From NCBI RefSeq assembly GCF_018403245.1, contig NZ_BOSH01000001.1, positions 682,001 through 746,000 of the forward strand: DNA of 64,000 nt, given 5' to 3'. This document shows, in pieces, positions 17,217 through 24,808 of this stretch. The stretch is from Paenibacillus sp. J2TS4. GTDB taxonomy: Bacteria > Bacillota > Bacilli > Paenibacillales > NBRC-103111. Numbering within the stretch: the first letter of the stretch is position 1; each line of letters opens with the position of its first letter. The notes under the pieces were generated by a model. That model was not told the DNA's origin. It saw nothing but the letters and a program-made list of their open reading frames with translations, and did not search any database. The translations under genes were made by a program, and so were the position numbers.

Positions 17217-18107
17217 GTGATACCAATCGAACGGTGGGTTGAAAGACATATCAAACTGCTTTTTACACTCCCTGCTGTCTTATTTGTTGGACTCATGATT
17301 GTTTTTCCGATCGGTTACACCACGTATCTCAGTTTTTTTGATTGGAGCATGTCCAATCAACAGCCGCCCCAGTGGGTGTTTTTGGACAATTACAAGAAGC
17401 TGCTTTTGGACGATCCCAGGTTTTGGCCCGCTTTTTTCCGGACTTTTTATTTCACTCTACTGGCTATTATTATGGAAATCGTTCTTGGTGTGGCGATTGC
17501 AGTCATGTTCAATAAACCTTTTAAAGGTAAAAATGTTGTCAAAACGTTATTTCTGATGCCGATGGTGGCTACTCCGGTAGCCCTCGGCCTCGTCTGGCTC
17601 TTAATTTTTGAGCCGACAATCGGTTTTGCGAACCAGGTGCTCGCATTTTTGGGGATAGACCCTCAACTGTGGATTGCCTCGGAAAAGCAGGTTATTCCTG
17701 CATTGGCCCTGGTTGATATTTGGCAGTGGACGCCGATGGTGACTTTGATTACTCTTGCCGGCTTAAGCGGACTTCCGCAAGATTATTACGAAGCGGCCCA
17801 AATAGATGGAGCCAGCAAATGGCAGCAATTTTGGCGGGTGACCTTGCCTCTTATCCTGCCGACGATTTTTGCCGCCGCCTTGCTGAGGTCGATAGACGCA
17901 CTCAAAACATTCGATATCATCTATGCGATGACTCAAGGGGGTCCCGGATTTGCTTCGGAAACGCTTAACATTTATGGATTTACATTAGGGTTTCAATATT
18001 TTCAGTTGGGATATGCTTCTTCCCTGCTAATGCTGTTCTTCTTCCTGGTTCTAATCATCAGTCTGGTCATCCTTGTTATGCGCAGACGAATCGAGGTGCT
18101 CCATTGA
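17217..18107 (+). CDS. Sugar ABC transporter permease (MalF/UgpA type)
   Basis: A 296-residue membrane permease with six helices and the EAA loop YYEAAQIDGASKWQQFWRVTLP near residue 190, which contacts the ATPase. The listed start is GTG at 17217, but it lies inside the only good ribosome-site match (AAAGGTGAT, 17213-17221). The true first codon is therefore uncertain by a few residues and might be non-canonical. It overlaps the next permease by four bases. Confidence 0.9.
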   Translation: MIPIERWVERHIKLLFTLPAVLFVGLMIVFPIGYTTYLSFFDWSMSNQQPPQWVFLDNYKKLLLDDPRFWPAFFRTFYFTLLAIIMEIVLGVAIAVMFNKPFKGKNVVKTLFLMPMVATPVALGLVWLLIFEPTIGFANQVLAFLGIDPQLWIASEKQVIPALALVDIWQWTPMVTLITLAGLSGLPQDYYEAAQIDGASKWQQFWRVTLPLILPTIFAAALLRSIDALKTFDIIYAMTQGGPGFASETLNIYGFTLGFQYFQLGYASSLLMLFFFLVLIISLVILVMRRRIEVLH

Positions 18108-18922
18108 ACAGGAAAACACGTTTACAGAACCGATTGCATATGCTTCTGGTCCTGGTAGTTACCTTTATGTTCTTGTTTCCTTTTCTATGGATGATTCTGG
18201 CTTCCTTCAAAACGCAGTCGCAGATCATGTCCAAAGGCTCGTTCCTGTTCTTCGAACCGACCTTCAACAATTACAAAAGCGTATTCGCCGAATACAACTA
18301 CACGAAATATATCATCAACAGCTTTGTTGTCGGTCTGCTGTCGACTTTCTTCGCGCTCGTACTAGGCCTCCCGGCTTCGTATGCGATTGCCAAGTACAAG
18401 CAGCACGGCTTGGGATTGGTCATTCTGATTGCCCGAATCATTCCGGGAATTTCCTTTATGATCCCTTGGTTTATCATTTTTTCGAAATTGAATTTGGCCG
18501 ATACGTATACCTCACTCATTCTGAGCCATATGCTTGTCGGCCTGCCGTTTATTATTTGGGTCATGATTTCGTTCTATGAGAATCTGCCTTCCGAGCTGGA
18601 AGAGGCCGCCAGGGTGGATGGCTGCACGATTCAAAGTGCATTTGTACGAATTTTACTGCCACTGTCTTCGCCGGGTATTATTACTTCATCGATTTTGGCC
18701 TTCATTTTTTCCTGGAATAACTTTATGTTTTCATTGGTTCTGTCCGGGGATAAAACGAAAACCTTGCCAATTGCTGTCTACAGCTTTATGTCTTACTCCG
18801 AGATCAACTGGGGCGGTTTGATGGCCGCGGCGGTGATCATCACCTTGCCTATCCTTGTTATCGCGCTTATTATGCAGCGGTATATCATAACTGGGATAAC
18901 GGCGGGTGCGGTCAAAGGCTAA
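18104..18922 (+). CDS. Sugar ABC transporter permease (MalG/UgpE type)
   Basis: A 272-residue permease with six helices and the EAA loop ELEEAARVDGCTIQSAFVRILLP near residue 165. The TTG start at 18104 overlaps the previous stop (ATTGA), so the pair is translationally coupled. No ATP-binding subunit follows. Family members of this type often share a general MsmX/UgpC-like ATPase encoded elsewhere, which is inferred here. Confidence 0.92.
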   Translation: MNRKTRLQNRLHMLLVLVVTFMFLFPFLWMILASFKTQSQIMSKGSFLFFEPTFNNYKSVFAEYNYTKYIINSFVVGLLSTFFALVLGLPASYAIAKYKQHGLGLVILIARIIPGISFMIPWFIIFSKLNLADTYTSLILSHMLVGLPFIIWVMISFYENLPSELEEAARVDGCTIQSAFVRILLPLSSPGIITSSILAFIFSWNNFMFSLVLSGDKTKTLPIAVYSFMSYSEINWGGLMAAAVIITLPILVIALIMQRYIITGITAGAVKG

Positions 18923-18999
18923 CGTCAAGGGAGCTATACCGGCCATGCCGTCCCTGAAAGAAGCGGTGCGGTTCGCGGATACCAACCGCTAGTGGCTCC

Positions 19000-19024
19000 A
19001 GGAAACCGGATCCCGGTTTCCTTT
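19000..19024 (+). terminator. Hairpin after the ABC operon, possible terminator
   Basis: AGGAAACCGG (19000-19009), three-base loop, CCGGTTTCCT (19013-19022). The stem is perfect, but only TT and then GCG follows, so termination may be weak. Confidence 0.5.
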
Positions 19025-19065
19025 GCGATCCCAACCGACAGATGATTACTTAACCATTTTGATTT

Positions 19066-19263
19066 CTATATATACACGGCACTAAAGAATTTATAGATCA
19101 TGGAGTGGAGAAAGAAAGATGCTTCCAGGGCGAGTTTTGGCTTTGTATTCCTACCATCCGAAGGCCCATCCATATAGAAGGAATACAAAACAAGATGTTT
19201 GAAGCTTCGGAGGCACTTTCCTTCGGAACGGAATGATCGCTTTCTTTAGTGCCATTTATATTA
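19066..19263. mobile_element. MITE-like inverted-repeat element A
   Basis: About 198 bp with inverted ends. The left arm has GGCACTAAAGAA at 19078-19089, preceded by CTATATATACAC and followed by GATCAT. The right arm has its exact complement at 19242-19253, with the ATGATC match. Internal palindromes include TTTGTATTCCT and AGGAATACAAA near 19142-19152 and 19179-19189. It has no ORF. The ends recur near 61286-61344, and the right half recurs near 30132-30174. It occupies most of the gap between the ABC operon and the racemase-like gene. Confidence 0.65.
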
Positions 19264-19285
19264 GTAAGGTCCGGGAGGTTATCCG

Positions 19286-20593
19286 ATGTTTGAAAATATA
19301 CAGGTGAAGGTAGAGGGCGGATTCGATCTCCCTTTTCCTCGCATGATCCCAGTTAGACAGTACTTTAAAACGGATAAAATAAACCATATTCCGTCTGCAG
19401 TGAAAGAGCAGTTTAAACGACCGGAAGCAACTAAGCAAATTCGCGCCGGGATGAAGGTGGCGGTTGCCGTAGGCAGCCGGGGCATTGCGAACCTTAAGCA
19501 GATTACCGCTTCCGTCATCAGCGAACTCGTCCGCTTGGGAGCAAGGCCGTTCATTGTTCCCGCCATGGGCAGTCACGGGGGAGCGACAGCAGAAGGACAG
19601 CAGGCGGTGCTGGCGGAATACGGGATTACCGAAGAGGCTATGGGCTGTCCGATTAAAGCTTCGATGGAAACGGTGCTGGTCGGTACGTTGCCGGGCGGGA
19701 TTCCTCTATATTTCGATAAGCACGCTTATAGGAGCGATGCGGTCGTAATCATCAACCGGGTGAAGCCGCATACCGATTTCAAGGGAAGGGTGGAAAGCGG
19801 TCTGCAGAAGATGATCGTAATCGGCCTCGGCAAGCATAAAGGCGCTTCTTATATCCACAGCCTCGGCTTTGACCGATTCCACGATGTCATTCCTGAAGCG
19901 GGACGAGCGTTGATCCAGGCGGCCCCTATCGCTCTAGGCGTGGCCATTATAGAGAATGCATATGATGAGACGTGTGACATTCAAGTAATGCCTGCGGAAG
20001 AGATTTGCGCGAGGGAACCGATTTTGCTGGAACAAGCGAAGAACATTATGCCCCGGCTCCTTGTCGATTCAATCGACGTCCTGATCGTAGATGAGGTAGG
20101 CAAAGATGTTAGCGGGTCCGGGATGGATCCGAACATTACCGGGCGGACGGGATCGGGCTTGACTCAAGGCTTCGATGCGGCTCCGCCGATTCAGAAGATC
20201 ATCCTTCGCGATCTAACCGCGAAGACGCATGGGAATGCCGCCGGTTTTGGAATGGCGGATATAGTAACCCTAAGACTGTTCCGCAAAATAGACTTCGCCT
20301 ATACGTACGCGAACTGTATTACATCCACAGCACTTCTCGGGGCCAAAATTCCAATGGTGCTGCGTTCGGATAAAGAAGCACTGGCCATAGCTATCAAGAC
20401 CTGCAATCGGGTTACACCGGATACCGTCAAAATCGTCTGGATCCGCAACACACTGGATCTGCAGCATATTTATGTTTCGGAATCGTACAGGAGTTTACTC
20501 TGCAACCGAAGCGGCATAGATATTTTGGGAGAAGCGGAGGAACTTCTATTCGACGAAGAAGGGAATGTGATGAACCCCGTTTTTCGCCGCTGA
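19286..20593 (+). CDS. LarA-like lactate racemase family protein (DUF2088)
   Basis: A 435-residue protein of the LarA superfamily, nickel-pincer-cofactor racemases and epimerases of 2-hydroxy acids. Landmarks are AMGSHGGATAEGQ (near 92), which parallels the LarA GxH motif, and NRVKPHTDF followed by GLQK (near 156-173), which parallels the His and Lys that hold and use the cofactor. It is divergent from true lactate racemase, so a sugar acid is a more likely substrate given the neighbouring operon. No larB, larC or larE is in view. The start is ATG behind GGGAGG. Confidence 0.75.
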   Translation: MFENIQVKVEGGFDLPFPRMIPVRQYFKTDKINHIPSAVKEQFKRPEATKQIRAGMKVAVAVGSRGIANLKQITASVISELVRLGARPFIVPAMGSHGGATAEGQQAVLAEYGITEEAMGCPIKASMETVLVGTLPGGIPLYFDKHAYRSDAVVIINRVKPHTDFKGRVESGLQKMIVIGLGKHKGASYIHSLGFDRFHDVIPEAGRALIQAAPIALGVAIIENAYDETCDIQVMPAEEICAREPILLEQAKNIMPRLLVDSIDVLIVDEVGKDVSGSGMDPNITGRTGSGLTQGFDAAPPIQKIILRDLTAKTHGNAAGFGMADIVTLRLFRKIDFAYTYANCITSTALLGAKIPMVLRSDKEALAIAIKTCNRVTPDTVKIVWIRNTLDLQHIYVSESYRSLLCNRSGIDILGEAEELLFDEEGNVMNPVFRR

Positions 20594-20636
20594 ATGAACC
20601 GGCTTTTTATTTTAAACAAACCTGTCCCGCGCAAAG

Positions 20637-20673
20637 AGGCTGATCCTATTCCTTGCGAGAATAGAATCAGCCT
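20637..20673. terminator. Hairpin between convergent genes
   Basis: AGGCTGATCCTATT (20637-20650) pairs with AATAGAATCAGCCT (20660-20673), with one mismatch. T-tracts are poor on both sides. It lies between the racemase-like gene and the cytochrome gene. Confidence 0.5.
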
Positions 20674-20693
20674 TAAGGCATGACTATGTCGGA

Positions 20694-21611
20694 CTAGTTC
20701 AATATTTCCTCCCAATTAATCGTTCCGTTCTGAATCTGTTCACGGAGCTCTTTATTCATAATATCTTTAGGGCGTCCGCCGTTAGGCCAATCGGTATCGT
20801 GACCTTTCCATTCCGGACGATCCATCGAGAGTATAAATGCCGCTACGTTAGATACTTCCTGGTCGGTCAATGACCCTCCTTGCCCTTTAGGCATCGTGTT
20901 CATAATGTAACCGGCCAGCTTCGTCATCCGCGACAGTCCGGCTCCATCATTGAAGGAATTATCGCCCCACAGAGCAGGTCCAGTGCTCGATCCGGTTCCT
21001 GATCCGTCCACCCCGTGACAGGCCAAGCAAGATTGCTTATACAGCTGCTCTCCCTCCTCCAGATCAGGGATGGGCAAATGTTCGGTAGCATTTTGCATTC
21101 TCCAGGGGAGGTCCGCGCCTACCGGAATGCCATCCGAAATATAGGTTAAATACGCCATCATGGCACGCATTTCCTCACTGTCGTATGGAAGCTCCTCTCC
21201 GTTCATACTGCGGACCATACATCCGTTAATCCGGTCTTCCAATGTAAAGACAATTCCTTCCCGGGCACGATATTGCGGGAAAGCCGTCGTCACCCCGACA
21301 AATGGCGAGCTGTTCATGTCCAGACCCGCCCCGGCATGGCAGCTAATACAGGACAGCTTGTTTCCTACATAATCGGGAAGCATCGTATCGGTTTCACTAA
21401 TTAACTGATAGCCGTATTTAATAGCTTCTCCTACAGGTCCTTCCGGCACGTCGTCGAGGCTAGGCGGATTGAATTTGATCTCCTCTTGGACAGATCCTGC
21501 CTGGGAGGCAGGCGCTGAATCTGGAATGTTCATTAATTCGGTTACCTTATAGCCGACTAAAAACGCACCCAGCACAAAAAATCCGATGATAATAGCGACG
21601 TTAGTTTTCAT
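20694..21611 (-). CDS. Diheme cytochrome c, TsdA-like (thiosulfate/tetrathionate)
   Basis: A 305-residue protein anchored by one N-terminal helix (residues 5-24) and exposed outside the cell. There are two heme-binding motifs, CISCH (88-92) and CLACH (195-199). Between them, RINGCMVRSMNG places C131 where thiosulfate dehydrogenase TsdA has the cysteine that ligates the catalytic heme. TsdA-type enzymes interconvert thiosulfate and tetrathionate; direction varies by species. The ATG follows GGAGAGAAGG. The promoter carries a perfect Fnr site, so expression is probably induced by oxygen shortage. The next divergent gene is at 21960. Confidence 0.85.
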   Translation of the reverse strand: MKTNVAIIIGFFVLGAFLVGYKVTELMNIPDSAPASQAGSVQEEIKFNPPSLDDVPEGPVGEAIKYGYQLISETDTMLPDYVGNKLSCISCHAGAGLDMNSSPFVGVTTAFPQYRAREGIVFTLEDRINGCMVRSMNGEELPYDSEEMRAMMAYLTYISDGIPVGADLPWRMQNATEHLPIPDLEEGEQLYKQSCLACHGVDGSGTGSSTGPALWGDNSFNDGAGLSRMTKLAGYIMNTMPKGQGGSLTDQEVSNVAAFILSMDRPEWKGHDTDWPNGGRPKDIMNKELREQIQNGTINWEEILN

Positions 21612-21646
21612 CCTTCTCTCCCCTTTATCCTGTTGTATATACTTTC

Positions 21647-21689
21647 ACTATAAAGGAAGGCCGGTTCCACTACTGTGAAAAAAGTCACA
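21647..21689 (-). promoter_or_regulatory. Fnr-type activated promoter of the diheme cytochrome
   Basis: The palindrome TGTGA-N6-TCACA at 21674-21689 matches the CRP/Fnr consensus exactly. On the minus strand a TATAGT -10 box lies at 21652-21647, so transcription should start near 21640. The palindrome is then centred at about -41.5, the classic position for Fnr activation. Confidence 0.75.
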
Positions 21690-21791
21690 TTGTCCATTTA
21701 AATGGAAGCAGGATCAAGCGATTTTCATGAAATTTTCAAATCTCACTTTGCCAAACGAAGCGGTGTTTTTCTATTTCGTCAAGCACTCTAT

Positions 21792-21803
21792 GTGAACGTT
21801 CAC
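21792..21803. promoter_or_regulatory. Perfect 12-bp palindrome
   Basis: GTGAACGTTCAC lies in the divergent gap between the cytochrome and the response regulator, about 70 bases upstream of the TATAAT at 21874. It is a possible operator; the factor is unknown. Confidence 0.4.
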
Positions 21804-21873
21804 TCAACCGTCACTTATATTAACGCTCCGCTGCTGTGTTGATTGAACCCATTAATCTGATCATCAGAAATGG

Positions 21874-21879
21874 TATAAT
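21874..21879 (+). promoter_or_regulatory. -10 box before the response regulator
   Basis: TATAAT preceded by GG. No good -35 is seen at 17 bp (ATTAAT). The leader to the ATG at 21960 would be about 75 nt and contains the direct repeat TAGGGCT. Confidence 0.45.
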
Positions 21880-21959
21880 AGAGATCACGAGAATAGTTAG
21901 GGCTGGCTAGGGCTACGAGGTTGAATTCGATTTATTGGTGGGGATGAGGGGTAGAGCGG

Positions 21960-22649
21960 ATGAACATTTTATGGGTCGAAGATGAATTTAAAATTGTCGA
22001 AAGAGTCGTTGCTTTCCTGGATCAGGAGGGATGCCGGGTCACCCATGCGTTATGCGCCGAGGCGGCATTAGATCTGCTGCGCAAACAATCGTTTGACCTG
22101 ATCTTGATCGATTGGATGCTGCCCGGACAATCCGGAACGGATCTATGCAGGGAAGTTCAGCGGGAACGCAAAGTTCCAGTTATTATGCTGACGGCCAAAA
22201 CGGATGAGTGGGATAAAGTGATTGCGCTTGAGATCGGGGCTGACGATTATATTACGAAACCGTTTGGCATGAGAGAGTTGCTGGCCAGGATCAAAGCGGT
22301 TCTGCGGAGGTCCGGCTCTGCCGGCATTACCGAAGATAAGGTGTTACGCAGCGGGTCATTGACGATCGATCCATTTCGGCATGAAGTGAAGAAGAATGAC
22401 CAATTCATTTCGCTGACACCGACTGAATTCGAACTCTTGGTCACGTTAGCCGAACAACCCGGCCGAGTTTTCAGCCGCCTGCAATTGATCGATCAAATGT
22501 TGGGCGAGGTTTACTATGGTTACGAACGGACCATTGATTCTCACATCCGCAATCTTCGCCGCAAAATTGAGGATGATCCTGCCCAACCGCAATATATCGT
22601 TACGGTTTATGGGGTTGGCTATAGGTTTGGCGGAGGAGCTTTACCGTGA
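21960..22649 (+). CDS. OmpR/PhoB-family response regulator
   Basis: A 229-residue two-component regulator. The receiver domain has the acidic pair E7-D8, the phosphoacceptor D51 (LILIDWMLPG) and K in MLTAK. The C-terminal winged helix has LTPTEFELLVTLAEQPGRVFSR and YERTIDSHIRNLRRKI. It overlaps the kinase gene by four bases. With the kinase and the ABC exporter downstream it resembles regulator-transporter modules that answer cell-envelope stress or peptides; the signal is unknown. Confidence 0.94.
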   Translation: MNILWVEDEFKIVERVVAFLDQEGCRVTHALCAEAALDLLRKQSFDLILIDWMLPGQSGTDLCREVQRERKVPVIMLTAKTDEWDKVIALEIGADDYITKPFGMRELLARIKAVLRRSGSAGITEDKVLRSGSLTIDPFRHEVKKNDQFISLTPTEFELLVTLAEQPGRVFSRLQLIDQMLGEVYYGYERTIDSHIRNLRRKIEDDPAQPQYIVTVYGVGYRFGGGALP

Positions 22650-24028
22650 TACCGCTGTGGAGAACAAGCAGGAACGGCCTCGCCATACGCAATAGAGGCT
22701 CCCTTCTGGCAGCGATGATCCTGGCGGTCTTCTGTGCTTTGACCCTGTACGCCGTGACTGCTTGGATTCAGAACAACACGGAGAATCAATATAAACGGCA
22801 GCAAACGATACAAACAAGCACCTACCTCAGTTCGCTCTATGAGCTGTATGGGAATTGGGAGCGGGTGATAGCAAAGCTGGAAACAGCACGGCAGGAGGAA
22901 CTGCCCACTCCTTTGAATGAAATAGGCGGGAACCTGCAGATATGGTCTGCAGATAACGAATGGGTCTGGCCGCCTGTCGATCCACCGAATTCAGATCCTA
23001 TTTGGAGCGAACGGCAGATTTTACTGTTAGACCGGGAAGTGGTCGGTTATTATCAAATGTCTTTTCCGGCTGGAATCGCCGGGAGTCCTCAACTGGTCTA
23101 TTTTTCCCTTATTTTCGGACTGTTGATTTTCGTGGTCATTTACCTGATCATGCGAAACAAAGATGAGGCTCAAGCTCAATTACTTCACCGTCTATCCGAT
23201 CAATTGACCCCGCTGGCTCAAACGCACCCGGAACACGTGACGAACCAGAGCAGTAAATCCGGTCAAATCACAATGCAAATGCTAGAAGCTGAAATCGCCA
23301 AAATCTCGCAGCGGCTGTATCGTCTGGAGACGATCCGCAAATCGATGGTCGCGGATATCGCCCATGAATTGCGGACCCCTTTGTCAGTGATGCGAACGCA
23401 ATTAGACCATTGTTTAACCCAGCAAATCCCTCTGGATCTGACGCAGGCAGCTTTGCTGCAGGATGAAATCTATCGCATGAGCAAGCTGCTATCCGACTTG
23501 CAACAGCTGGCTTTAGCGGAATCCGGCCATCTGCCGCTTTATCCAACATGGTTCTCGCTGCGGAATATGATTCATGAGCTTATCGAGTTATTCGCCGTAG
23601 ACGCAGAAGAAACAGGCGGGATCAGCATTGAGCTGCAGGGGGAAGGCAGCTTTCGCATCTATGCCGATGAAACTCGCTTCAGACAAATTTTGATCAATTT
23701 GATTGGCAATGCGTTAAGATATGCGCGTAGTTCGGTGCTGATCCAGGTATCCTTCGAAGCTGCGATGTGTACGATTGCTGTGACGGACGATGGGATGGGC
23801 ATGGAGGAGGAAGAGCTCCCGAACGTTTTCGAACGCTTTTATCGGGGAACGATGAAACGCCGTGAAGCGTCGAACGGGTCGTCAACCGGGCTTGGGCTCG
23901 GTCTTCCGATCGTTAAGCAGCTGGTCGAGCTGCATCACGGAACCATTGCCGTCAATAGCAAATGGAATGTCGGAACAACCTTTCGGATTCAAATCCCCAT
24001 ATTTCATGATCCTGTAGCATCAGATTGA
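22646..24028 (+). CDS. Sensor histidine kinase (HisKA type)
   Basis: A 460-residue membrane kinase. TM1 is about residues 18-40, then an extracellular sensor of roughly 105 residues, TM2 about 150-169, a dimerisation and phosphoacceptor helix with H240 (IAHELRTPLS), and an ATPase domain with NALRYA and GLGLPIVKQL. The start is GTG at 22646, overlapping the regulator stop. The sizeable external domain sets it apart from the intramembrane BceS-type kinases, which have almost none. Confidence 0.93.
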   Translation: MIPLWRTSRNGLAIRNRGSLLAAMILAVFCALTLYAVTAWIQNNTENQYKRQQTIQTSTYLSSLYELYGNWERVIAKLETARQEELPTPLNEIGGNLQIWSADNEWVWPPVDPPNSDPIWSERQILLLDREVVGYYQMSFPAGIAGSPQLVYFSLIFGLLIFVVIYLIMRNKDEAQAQLLHRLSDQLTPLAQTHPEHVTNQSSKSGQITMQMLEAEIAKISQRLYRLETIRKSMVADIAHELRTPLSVMRTQLDHCLTQQIPLDLTQAALLQDEIYRMSKLLSDLQQLALAESGHLPLYPTWFSLRNMIHELIELFAVDAEETGGISIELQGEGSFRIYADETRFRQILINLIGNALRYARSSVLIQVSFEAAMCTIAVTDDGMGMEEEELPNVFERFYRGTMKRREASNGSSTGLGLGLPIVKQLVELHHGTIAVNSKWNVGTTFRIQIPIFHDPVASD

Positions 24029-24044
24029 GGATCTGCACAACATC

Positions 24045-24077
24045 TTCATAATTCCTCCATCACTCTTTCATAATGTT
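24045..24077. promoter_or_regulatory. Three 11-bp direct repeats before the ABC exporter
   Basis: TTCATAATTCC, TCCATCACTCT and TTCATAATGTT follow one another without gaps (24045-24077), about 40 bases before the ATPase start. Direct repeats with an 11-bp period are typical of OmpR-family regulator sites, so the regulator at 21960 is the natural candidate (inference). Confidence 0.55.
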
Positions 24078-24118
24078 TCGTTAAACTATGACTCACATTG
24101 CAATAAAGAGGTGTGAAG

Positions 24119-24808
24119 ATGATTCAAGCAGAGCGACTTACTAAAATATTCGGTTCCGGCGGTTCAATGGTACGAGCCCTTAGAGAGGTGGATTTATCGA
24201 TCGCCAGAGGAGAAATGATCAGCATTGTCGGACCGTCCGGCTGCGGTAAAACGACCTTGCTCCATGTCCTCTCCGGGATAGAGCTTCCATCAGAAGGAAC
24301 AGTCGTCATCGACGGATTTGATCTGTATGGAGCAGCAGAAAAAGCACGCTCCGCTTTCCGTCTGAACAAGACCGGATTCGTGTTTCAATCCTTTCACTTA
24401 ATTCCGGTATTAAACGCTTTGGAGAATGTGGCGCTCCCGCTGATTGGACAAGGAGTGCCATCAAAGAAAGCGCACGACAAAGCAAAAATCGCTCTAACCC
24501 AAGTGGGCCTCGGCGACAAGTTAAACGCTCGCCCAACCAAATTGTCAGGAGGGCAAAACCAGCGAATTGCGATTGCTCGCGCCATCGTTTCCGACCCGGT
24601 TGTCCTCTGGGCCGATGAGCCGACCGGCGCGCTCGACAGCCAGACATCCGAACAAATTGTCGGGCTGCTGCGGCACATCAACGAAACGATGGGTACGACG
24701 ATCGTTATGGTCACCCATGATAAAAGCATCGCTGCCCAATCGGACCGGACGATCCGGATGGAAAACGGACGCATCATCGACCAAGGGGAAGCGAGGGCGG
24801 AACGATGA
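24119..24808 (+). CDS. ABC transporter ATP-binding protein (MacB/LolD type)
   Basis: A 229-residue ATPase with Walker A GPSGCGKTT near residue 38, Q-loop FVFQSFHLIPVLNALENV, signature LSGGQNQR and Walker B VLWADEPTGALD. This subfamily drives FtsX-type permeases that extrude or sense lipids, peptides and antibiotics rather than import solutes. A GTG at 24113 is in frame, but the ATG at 24119 fits the AAGAGGTG site better. It overlaps the permease gene by four bases (ATGA). Confidence 0.94.
   Translation: MIQAERLTKIFGSGGSMVRALREVDLSIARGEMISIVGPSGCGKTTLLHVLSGIELPSEGTVVIDGFDLYGAAEKARSAFRLNKTGFVFQSFHLIPVLNALENVALPLIGQGVPSKKAHDKAKIALTQVGLGDKLNARPTKLSGGQNQRIAIARAIVSDPVVLWADEPTGALDSQTSEQIVGLLRHINETMGTTIVMVTHDKSIAAQSDRTIRMENGRIIDQGEARAER

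Noticed and set aside
24113..24118. GTG at 24113 as the ATPase start
   Set aside because: It overlaps the ribosome site AAGAGGTG; the ATG at 24119 has normal spacing.
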